Source of the DNA: Candidatus Sericytochromatia bacterium
GTDB taxonomy: Bacteria > Cyanobacteriota > Sericytochromatia > JACMPN01
Length of the DNA: 13,660 bases
Direction of reading: 5' to 3'
NCBI GenBank assembly: GCA_014377495.1
Contig: JACMPN010000145.1
Coordinates: 1-13,660 of the forward strand
Of the stretch, positions 1 to 5,703 are shown one piece after another. Position numbers and translations under genes: made by a program. The stretch's first letter is position 1, and each line of letters opens with the position of its first letter. Under the pieces are notes generated by a model. That model was not told the origin of the DNA and ran no database searches. It was given only the letters and a program-made list of their open reading frames with translations.

Positions 1-91
1 CCTGCCGGCCGGCCCGTACTTCTTGGAGTTTCGTGATGCCGACGGGACCAACCTGCCCACCCCGATCAACGTCATGGTCCGCTCCGACTGA
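1..91 (+). CDS. C-terminal end of an unidentified protein (partial)
   Basis: An open frame enters from the left edge (codons from position 2) and stops at TGA 89-91, giving 29 residues that read LPAGPYFLEFRDADG and end INVMVRSD. Third codon positions are mostly G or C, like the rest of the window. The pattern of a turn (LPAGPY), a strand (FLEF) and an acidic turn (DADG) resembles the last strands of an extracellular beta-sandwich domain, but that is only an impression. The fragment is too short to name. The sequence right after the stop belongs to a different, broken gene, so this end may itself be rearranged. Confidence 0.5.
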   Translation, partial: LPAGPYFLEFRDADGTNLPTPINVMVRSD

Positions 92-103
92 GTTCGGGAC
101 ACC

Positions 104-220
104 CTGACGCCGATCGCATCTATGTCGGCCGGCCGGGTGGTGCAGCAGGGCACGTTTGACGACTTCGCCCGGGAGGCGGATGGTGTGTTTGCCCGCCTGG
201 TGGCCCGGCAGTTGGCGTGA
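104..220 (+). pseudogene. Frameshifted C-terminal remnant of an ABC transporter ATP-binding protein
   Basis: From position 122 to the TGA at 218-220 the frame reads SAGRVVQQGTFDDFAREADG and then VFARLVARQLA. This closely matches the extreme C-terminus of ABC-exporter ATPases, where an 'ADRIxVxxxGRVVQxGTFDEL' segment after the H-loop is followed by 'GLFARLxxxQ'. The preceding ADRIYV piece is also present (106-126) but in a different frame, so a frameshift falls at about 121-127. No Walker A, signature or Walker B motif occurs in the 120 bases before it; those bases encode the tail of another protein. I read this as the last part of a deleted ABC ATPase gene. An ATG at 122 could make a 32-residue peptide, but it has no convincing ribosome-binding site. 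Confidence 0.6.
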
Positions 221-281
221 CGCCGGGGATCGGCGCAGGGGGAGCCCTGTCGCGAATAGTCGGCGGTCGCGATTCTGATAC

Positions 282-2405
282 ATGAAAAATGACATACTGC
301 CGGCTGTGTGCCCATCTGGCCCTGATTGTGACCAAAACCCGTTGATGAAGCCCCCCCGCCTCCTGGTCATCGCCCCAGAAGCTGCCGCCCTCCGGCAGGT
401 CAAAGACGCGCTGTCCCCCATTGCGGCCGATGTCGTCTGGCATGCTGCCGACGACGGGGCCGTGTTTGTCGGGGTGCTCAGCGACGGGCTGTGGGATGGG
501 CTGATTTTTTTCGGCCATCCCCGCAGGTATGTCAACGGCCTCTGCCTGGACATCGTGCGGGCCTATGCCCCCAACCTGCCGTTTGTCGTCGTCACGGCGG
601 AGACGACGGGCGATGCGGCCGCCCAAGCTCTGCTGGTCGGCGCCCGAGCCTGGATCCCGGCCGCAGCGCTGTCGGCACTCGGCGGGATTATCGCCGGCAT
701 GCTGGCGGAAAAATCCAGTGTCCGGGGTCTGGGCAACATCGCGGACGATTCCCGCCGCCGGTCCGAGCGCTATCGGGGCCTGATCGAGCTGTCCCCCGAG
801 CCCCTGGCCGTACACCGGCGTGGGCTGATCCTTTACGTGAACGCTCCGGCCGCTGACCTGCTGGGCGGCGTGGATGCGGAGGCGCTGATCGGCCGTTCCA
901 TGTTCGACCTGATCCATCCCGACGACCATGCGGTCGTGGTCCAGCGGGCCCAACGGGTCTGGGCCATCGGGGAGCGCAATCCCCCAGGTGAGATACGTCT
1001 CATCCTCCCGGACGGCAGCTACCGCCATGTGGAAGCTGCTGCCTGGCCGATCGTCTATGAGGACGAGCCGGCCAACCTCGTCCTGCTGCGGGACATCACC
1101 GAGCGCCGACAGGCTGAGGAGTCTAGGCAGCAGCTGTTGCAGCAGGAGCGCGAAGCCCGTGCGGCGGCGGATGTGGCCCGGGAGCGGCTGGCCTTTCTGG
1201 TCGAGGCCAGCTCGGTGGTCAACGCCAACCTGGACCATGTGGCCACCCTGGACAACATGGCCAGGTCCCTCGTGCCCCGGCTGGCGACCTGGTGCATCGT
1301 CGATCAGTTGCAGGGTGACGGCCGCCTGGCCGTAACCACGATCCTGCACACGAAGGCCGGTGGCGAGGCGCGAATCCGCCAGATCCGGGCAGAGCACCCG
1401 ATCAACCTGTCCTCAGACCAGCTGGTCGCCCGGGTGATCCGTAGCGGCAAGTCCGAGCTGATCGCCGATCTGCAGCGGTTCGATCTGGATGTCAGTCCCG
1501 ATCGGGAGCGGTTCCGCACGTCCCAGACAGCCGGTGACCATTCGATCATCTGCGTGCCGTTGATCGCCAGGGACCGGGTGCTGGGGACGATGACCCTGGG
1601 TGCCGGCAGGGACCGCCGGCCCTACGATGCCGATGATCTTGCCCTGGCCGAGGAGTTGGCGCACAAGGCAGCCCTGGCCCTCGACAATGCCTTGCTGTAC
1701 CGGGACCTGCAGGAGGCGGATCGCCGCAAGGAGGAGTTTCTCGGATTGCTGGGTCATGAGCTGCGCAACCCGCTGGCCGGGACGCGCAATGCCGTCCATC
1801 TGCTGCGGCGGCAGGCAGACCGGCCGGAGCAGGTGCTCAAGTGGGTGGAAGTCATCGATCGGCAACAGCGGCTGCTCAGCCGGTTGGTCGAGGACCTGCT
1901 GGACGTGTCCCGGATCAACTCCGGCAAAATCACCCTGAACCGTGAGCCGACGGATCTGGCCGCCGTGATCCGGGAGAGCGTCGAATCCCTGGCGGACACA
2001 CCATCGCTGGCCTGCCGGCAGATCAGCGTCGAGGTGCCGGCGGTGCCGGTGCTGGTCGACGGGGATCCCATGCGCATCGCCCAGATGGTGATGAATCTGC
2101 TGGATAACGCGGGCAAGTACAACGTCCCGGACGGTCGCATCATCCTGACGCTGACGGTGGCCGGGACGCAGGCCCGGCTCGACGTGGCCGACACGGGCCT
2201 GGGGATCGCCCCGGAGCGCCTGCCCGATATCTTCGACCCCTTCGTTCAGCTGAGCGTCGGTGACCGCACCAAGCCGGGCCTCGGGCTGGGTCTGACTCTG
2301 GTCAGGCGCCTCGCTGAGCTGCACGATGGCTCGATCACCGCCGCCAGCCCCGGTGAAGGGGCCGGCAGCGTGTTCACCCTGCGGTTACCGCTTGTGGGAG
2401 CTTAG
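282..2405 (+). CDS. Orphan sensor histidine kinase with pseudo-receiver, PAS and GAF domains
   Basis: A cytoplasmic, soluble-looking sensor kinase of 707 residues with no transmembrane segment. Residues about 26-145 have the alternating pattern of a response-regulator receiver but lack its key residues: the phospho-acceptor position in DGLIFFGHP is Gly, the N-terminal acidic pair is absent (LLVIAPE), and the conserved Lys is missing (WIPAAAL). A PAS domain follows (about 165-275, ending DITERRQAEE), then a coiled coil (about 270-305), a GAF domain (about 305-470) and the kinase core. That core has an H-box FLGLLGHELRNPL with His492, an N-box NLLDNAGKYN (Asn609), G1 DTGLG (637-641) and G2 GLGLGL (666-671). 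Autophosphorylation of His492 is expected. No response regulator lies in the window, so its partner is unknown. The ATG at 345 (Met22) sits directly before the receiver fold and is a good alternative start; neither start has a strong Shine-Dalgarno site. Confidence 0.93.
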   Translation: MKNDILPAVCPSGPDCDQNPLMKPPRLLVIAPEAAALRQVKDALSPIAADVVWHAADDGAVFVGVLSDGLWDGLIFFGHPRRYVNGLCLDIVRAYAPNLPFVVVTAETTGDAAAQALLVGARAWIPAAALSALGGIIAGMLAEKSSVRGLGNIADDSRRRSERYRGLIELSPEPLAVHRRGLILYVNAPAADLLGGVDAEALIGRSMFDLIHPDDHAVVVQRAQRVWAIGERNPPGEIRLILPDGSYRHVEAAAWPIVYEDEPANLVLLRDITERRQAEESRQQLLQQEREARAAADVARERLAFLVEASSVVNANLDHVATLDNMARSLVPRLATWCIVDQLQGDGRLAVTTILHTKAGGEARIRQIRAEHPINLSSDQLVARVIRSGKSELIADLQRFDLDVSPDRERFRTSQTAGDHSIICVPLIARDRVLGTMTLGAGRDRRPYDADDLALAEELAHKAALALDNALLYRDLQEADRRKEEFLGLLGHELRNPLAGTRNAVHLLRRQADRPEQVLKWVEVIDRQQRLLSRLVEDLLDVSRINSGKITLNREPTDLAAVIRESVESLADTPSLACRQISVEVPAVPVLVDGDPMRIAQMVMNLLDNAGKYNVPDGRIILTLTVAGTQARLDVADTGLGIAPERLPDIFDPFVQLSVGDRTKPGLGLGLTLVRRLAELHDGSITAASPGEGAGSVFTLRLPLVGA

Positions 2406-2437
2406 GGCGTCAAGCCGCTAACCACGACAGGAGAGAC

Positions 2438-2557
2438 GTGCGCCCGTTCGCCCAGTGGATTTTGCGGCGTCATCAGGCCTTTGAGCGCATCGATGGCTGG
2501 ATCCCGGCGACGACTTCAAGCCTCCTAGGACGTCACACCGACGCTCGCCTGACCTAA
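2438..2557 (+). CDS. Possible 39-residue small protein downstream of the histidine kinase
   Basis: A GTG start at 2438 is preceded by ACAGGAGAG (2427-2435), one of the better ribosome-binding sites on this strand. The frame gives a basic 39-residue peptide beginning VRPFAQWILRRHQAFERIDG and stops at TAA 2555-2557. It starts 32 bases after the kinase stop, so it could share that transcript. Its last 11 codons overlap the 3' end of the convergent protease gene on the other strand. There is no transmembrane segment and no recognisable family. Length alone makes chance occurrence plausible; the ribosome-binding site is the main argument for it. Confidence 0.28.
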   Translation: MRPFAQWILRRHQAFERIDGWIPATTSSLLGRHTDARLT

Positions 2558-4219
2558 AATCAGGGCCTTGAAGTCGCCGCCAGTCAGCGTCTCACGCTCC
2601 AGCAAGGCGTTGGCCACCGTGTCGAGGAGGGCCCGCTTGTCGGTCAGCAGGGCCAGCACGGCATCGTGGCAGGCGTCGGTGAGGGCCCGTTCACTGGCTT
2701 CCAGTTCCTGACGGGTGCCGGGGCTGACGGTGTCCCGGTCGACGCCGTAGCGGACGGGGCCCATGCCCCAATGCCAGACCATCTGCCGGGTGATCCGGCC
2801 GATCGTCTCCAGGTCCCCGCGGACGCCGCTGCTGGTCGCCCCGAAGACGAGGGACTCGGCACAAAACCCGCCGTAGGCGACCTTGATCTCGGCCATGGCC
2901 TGATCCCGCGTCATGCTGTGCTGTTCGTCCCGGGCGACGTGCCAGGTGTAGCCCAGGGCGCGGCCGGTGGGGATGATCGACACCTTCTGGACCAAAGCCT
3001 CCGGGGAAAAGACGGCGGCGGCGATGGCGTGGCCGGCCTCATGGTAGGCGGTGGCCCGCAGCTCGGCAGGCGTGATCGTCTTTTTGTACTCGATGCCCAG
3101 GGCCTTGCGCTCGATCGCCCGCAGCAGGTCCTGCTGGCCGACGGTCTGGCGCTTGTCACGTACGGCCAGCAGACTCGCCTCATTGACGATCTGGGCCAGG
3201 TCGGCACCCGTCATGTCGATGGTGCTGCGGGCGATATCCGGGAGGTGGACGGACTCGTCGCAGCGGACCTTGCGCAGGTACAGATCGAGGATCTTTTGGC
3301 GGCCGTCCATGCTGGGCGCCGGGACGTGGATCAGCCGGTCAAAGCGGCCGGGCCGGGTCAAGGCGGAGTCCAGCGAGTCGATCATGTTCGTCGCCCCGAT
3401 GGTGACGATGCCGGAGCCGTTGAAGCCGTCCAGCTCGGTGAGGAACTGGTTCAGGGTGTGGGTGCCGGCCCCGTTCGGGCCCATCTGGAAGCTGCGGCTC
3501 TGGCCTAAGGCGTCCAGCTCGTCGATGAAGATGATCGCCGCCGGGTACTTGCGGGCCTTCTTATAAAGGTGGCGGATGCGCAGGGCACCCATGCCGACGA
3601 ATATCTCGTCGAACTGGGCCCCGGAGGCGTAGAAAAACGGCACACCCGTCTCGTGGGCGATGGCCCGGGCGAGCATCGTCTTGCCGACACCCGGTGGCCC
3701 GCTGAAGATGACGCCTTTCGGGACGCGGGCCCCGATCCGCAGGTAACGGGCGGGGTGCTTGAGAAAATCGATGACGTCGAGGATCTCGTGCTTGACCTCG
3801 TCGATGCCCCGCACATCATCGAGGCTGGGTGGCGGGGCGATGGCCGGCCAGAGACGCAGCCGGCGCATCGCCCGGGCGAAGAGCGGTTCTTTCCACTCGC
3901 CCGGCGTGCGCTGGGCGAACATCCAGAACTGCACATAGATCATGATCACGGCGAAAACGAAGGCGGAGAACGCCGACTGGAGCAGATTCAGGAGGATCGT
4001 CAGAGCCAGGGTGGTGCCGGGGGACCCGGCGGGGGGCGGGCTTTCCGCTGGGCGGTCGATCGCCACGGTCGGGGACTCCGATGTGGCGATCGTGCCGGTG
4101 GGGGTCGGCTGTGCCGAAGCCCGGGTGTCGGAGGGGGCTGCGATGGTGGGGCTGCCGGCGCCGAGGACTCCGACGGCCAAGGCAGCCGCCAGGATGCCGA
4201 TGCGCAGGCGAAACCGCAT
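2525..4219 (-). CDS. FtsH-family membrane AAA+ ATP-dependent zinc metalloprotease
   Basis: A 564-residue FtsH-type protease that should unfold and degrade membrane and cytosolic proteins at the inner face of the membrane. The ATG at 4219 is chosen because AAAGGAG lies eight bases before it and a hydrophobic segment follows at once (residues 7-22); the open frame runs much further upstream only as antisense of the next gene. A Thr/Ser/Pro-rich linker (about 28-69) and a second membrane span (71-101) come next. The AAA+ part has Walker A GPPGVGKT (174-181), pore loop FVGMG (207-211), Walker B IIFIDELDAL (229-238) and the second region of homology ending TRPGRFDR with R289 and R292. The protease part has HEAGH (393-397) and the third zinc ligand Asp469 in GDLETI. 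All catalytic residues look intact. It is oddly short outside the membrane and stops soon after the protease domain, so it may be a paralogue rather than the housekeeping FtsH. Hence no gene symbol. Confidence 0.93.
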   Translation of the reverse strand: MRFRLRIGILAAALAVGVLGAGSPTIAAPSDTRASAQPTPTGTIATSESPTVAIDRPAESPPPAGSPGTTLALTILLNLLQSAFSAFVFAVIMIYVQFWMFAQRTPGEWKEPLFARAMRRLRLWPAIAPPPSLDDVRGIDEVKHEILDVIDFLKHPARYLRIGARVPKGVIFSGPPGVGKTMLARAIAHETGVPFFYASGAQFDEIFVGMGALRIRHLYKKARKYPAAIIFIDELDALGQSRSFQMGPNGAGTHTLNQFLTELDGFNGSGIVTIGATNMIDSLDSALTRPGRFDRLIHVPAPSMDGRQKILDLYLRKVRCDESVHLPDIARSTIDMTGADLAQIVNEASLLAVRDKRQTVGQQDLLRAIERKALGIEYKKTITPAELRATAYHEAGHAIAAAVFSPEALVQKVSIIPTGRALGYTWHVARDEQHSMTRDQAMAEIKVAYGGFCAESLVFGATSSGVRGDLETIGRITRQMVWHWGMGPVRYGVDRDTVSPGTRQELEASERALTDACHDAVLALLTDKRALLDTVANALLERETLTGGDFKALILGQASVGVTS

Positions 4220-4279
4220 GGAGGTGCTCCTTTGGGCGTGTCCGAAACCAGTTGCCGGTGTGGCAGGGGAGATGCGGGC

Positions 4280-4285
4280 AGTATA
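4280..4285 (-). promoter_or_regulatory. Candidate -10 box for the FtsH-like gene
   Basis: Read on the minus strand this is TATACT, preceded by ATG, a five-of-six match to the sigma-70 type -10 consensus in an otherwise GC-rich stretch. It would start transcription near 4273 and leave a leader of about 54 bases before the ATG at 4219, which carries its own AAAGGAG site. No good -35 hexamer is visible 16-18 bases upstream, so the call rests on the -10 alone. Confidence 0.4.
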
Positions 4286-4375
4286 CATGGCCTGCTGACT
4301 GGTTCTGAGTGGCCCGGCGAATGGTTGACGGACGGTGCGGGCCCACTCGGGGGCTTGCGCGGTTCGGGTCCATTC

Positions 4376-4403
4376 CTGACGACAGGCGTAACCATGATAT
4401 AAT
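4376..4403 (+). promoter_or_regulatory. Extended -10 promoter for the RsbW/STAS/GGDEF operon
   Basis: A perfect TATAAT (4398-4403) is preceded by TG at the extended -10 spacing (TGATATAAT, 4395-4403). A weak -35-like CTGACG (4376-4381) stands 16 bases upstream. AT-rich hexamers are rare in this GC-rich window, and this one sits in the divergent intergenic gap, pointing at the GTG start at 4475. Predicted transcription start is about 4410, with a leader of about 65 bases. The operon may therefore be read by the primary housekeeping sigma factor. Confidence 0.6.
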
Positions 4404-4474
4404 CGAGCGTCGGCAAAGGCCTTTGGCTCAGCCTGCGGCTCATTCCCTGCGACGCGTCCCATCCGAGGTGGCTG

Positions 4475-4915
4475 GTGCAATCTGAGACGACCCACGGCAA
4501 CGAGATCGACTTGGTCATCCCCATCCTGCCCGATATGGAGATCACGGCGGGGTATGTGGCGGAGGCCGTGGCCAACCGCATGGCGTTCGACGACGAGGAG
4601 AGCGGCGACGTCAAGCTGGCCCTCATCGAGGCCTGCATCAACGCCTTCGAGCATTCCCAGAGCACGGACCGGCAGGTCTTCATCAAGTTCGTCATCGAGG
4701 CGGATGTGATGAAGGTGACCATCGCCGATCATGGCCGGGGATTCGACCCGTCGGCGGTGCCCCGGCCCGAAATCAAGTCCAAGATGGGCACGGCGAACCG
4801 CAAGCGCGGCTGGGGGTTGCTCCTCATCGAGCGCTTGATGGATTCGGTGGAGATCGTCTCCACCGGACACGGGACGACGTTGACGATGACCAAACGCAAG
4901 CAGGAGAGCCGATGA
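4475..4915 (+). CDS. RsbW/SpoIIAB-type ATPase, serine-kinase anti-sigma factor family
   Basis: A 146-residue stand-alone GHKL ATPase of the RsbW/SpoIIAB family. Such proteins bind either a target (usually a sigma factor) or a STAS antagonist, and phosphorylate the STAS protein to inactivate it. The N-box reads LIEACINAFEHS (E52, N56), G1 is DHGRGFDP (85-92) and G2 is RGWGLLLIERLMD (111-123). There is no membrane segment. It starts with GTG at 4475, supported by GAGGTG at 4465-4470 and the absence of a sensible upstream start. Its TGA overlaps the next ATG (ATGA, 4912-4915), so it is probably translationally coupled to the STAS gene, the classic partner-switching pair. No sigma factor is encoded nearby; the true target may be the cyclase at the end of the operon or a protein encoded elsewhere. 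Confidence 0.9.
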   Translation: MQSETTHGNEIDLVIPILPDMEITAGYVAEAVANRMAFDDEESGDVKLALIEACINAFEHSQSTDRQVFIKFVIEADVMKVTIADHGRGFDPSAVPRPEIKSKMGTANRKRGWGLLLIERLMDSVEIVSTGHGTTLTMTKRKQESR

Positions 4916-5271
4916 GCGTGGATACCTTCACTTTAGACGTCGAGCGCAAAGTCGGATTCGCGATTCTGCGGACGGATGGCTACGTCAATAACCTCGGCGG
5001 TGAAAAGATCGCCGAACTGGCAAACACACTCATCGACGAGGGCACCCGCTTTCTGGTCCTCAACCTGGAAAAGTCCCAGGTCGTGAACAGCATCGGCATT
5101 TCCATCCTGATCGAGGTGATTGAGCGTATGGTGGAAGAGGAGGGCGGCAAGATCGCTTTTTGCCACCTGACGAAGACCATCGCCAAGACATTCCAGATCA
5201 TGGGTTTGACGCAATACGCTCAAATCTACGAAACAGAAGCGGAAGCGGGGCGTGCGGCACATGAGCAATAA
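4912..5271 (+). CDS. STAS-domain anti-sigma factor antagonist (RsbV/SpoIIAA-like)
   Basis: This 119-residue protein is a single STAS domain, the expected partner and phosphorylation substrate of the ATPase just upstream. The conserved phosphoserine loop reads VVNSIGIS with Ser60 at the acceptor position. Most family members have Asp before that serine; here it is Asn59, a conservative change that leaves the serine available. The C-terminal part (KTFQIMGLTQYAQIYETEAEA) matches the family's final helix. The start is supported by AGGAG at 4902-4906, five bases before the ATG, and by the ATGA overlap with the previous stop. The unphosphorylated form would be expected to sequester the ATPase. Confidence 0.9.
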   Translation: MSVDTFTLDVERKVGFAILRTDGYVNNLGGEKIAELANTLIDEGTRFLVLNLEKSQVVNSIGISILIEVIERMVEEEGGKIAFCHLTKTIAKTFQIMGLTQYAQIYETEAEAGRAAHEQ

Positions 5272-5632
5272 ACCGGGCGAGCCACCAGCCAACGTTCCCG
5301 GTGGGGACAACCTCGAGATCCGGCTGAAAGGCGAAGCCAACCATACGCCTGCAGCCCCGTCGGGTCCTTTGGATTTCAAGGATTTCACGACTCAGGAGCT
5401 GGAAGACGGCACCAAGATCATCAAGTTCACCAAGCCGCAAAAGCTGCAGAAGCTGATCGGCGAAGCCAAACGGAGTCTCCCGTCCTCGGAAGAGGCCCGC
5501 TTTCATGGCAAAGGGTGGATTATCGCACGGGGCGGCGGGCTGGCCCGCATCGGGGAGGATGGCATGACGATCACCTATTATCCGCCCGAGGTGGCCCAGC
5601 TCGTTGACGACCTCATGGGGCCCCAGGCTTAA
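5261..5632 (+). CDS. Small unrecognised protein in the partner-switching operon
   Basis: I do not recognise this 123-residue protein. The ATG at 5261 overlaps the STAS stop (5269-5271) by 11 bases, so it is almost certainly cotranslated with it; a GTG at 5252 would add three residues. Residues about 1-40 are rich in Pro, Gly and charged residues and look disordered. The rest looks folded: a strand-like segment (GTKIIKFT), a Lys-rich helix (KPQKLQKLIGEAKRSL), a Gly-rich stretch (GKGWIIARGGGLARIG), a strand (MTITYYPP) and a short C-terminal helix (EVAQLVDDLM). There is no signal peptide or membrane span. Its place between the STAS protein and the cyclase suggests it belongs to this signalling unit, perhaps as an adaptor or target, but no function can be assigned. 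Confidence 0.8.
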   Translation: MSNKPGEPPANVPGGDNLEIRLKGEANHTPAAPSGPLDFKDFTTQELEDGTKIIKFTKPQKLQKLIGEAKRSLPSSEEARFHGKGWIIARGGGLARIGEDGMTITYYPPEVAQLVDDLMGPQA

Positions 5633-5634
5633 CC

Positions 5635-5703
5635 ATGAGGGGCATCGCGCACAGCACGCAGGGTGATTCAGAGCCGGCCAACAGCCAGGTTGCAAGACGG
5701 TAG
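5635..5703 (+). other. 22-codon leader ORF overlapping the cyclase start
   Basis: In the 70-base gap before the cyclase gene, an ATG two bases after the preceding stop opens a 22-codon frame (MRGIAHSTQG...) ending at TAG 5701-5703. The last G of that stop is the first base of the cyclase GTG start (TAGTG). Such an overlap can couple translation of a downstream gene lacking a strong ribosome-binding site, and none is obvious before 5703. It may equally be chance, since no conservation can be judged here. Confidence 0.25.

Noticed and set aside
4..18. 15-base match between the window start and the lipoprotein gene end (11730-11744 region)
   Set aside because: Both are simple GC-rich codons for Pro-Ala-Gly-Pro; the similarity stops at once on both sides, so chance or codon bias is enough.
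266..300. Possible promoter just before the histidine kinase (CATACT at about 292)
   Set aside because: It has no -35 element at a suitable distance, and it lies inside the longer version of the gene. It would favour the start at 345 but is not strong enough to call.
120..1397. Long minus-strand open frame of 425 codons opposite the histidine kinase
   Set aside because: It is the antisense shadow of a gene with complete kinase motifs. Its product is rich in Gly, Gln, Arg and Pro with no domain, as expected from GC-rich antisense reading.
4220..4870. Upstream extension of the FtsH-like frame by 217 codons
   Set aside because: It runs antisense through the RsbW-type gene, shows no domain, and places the strong AAAGGAG site and membrane leader in the middle of the protein. 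ATG 4219 explains all the evidence.
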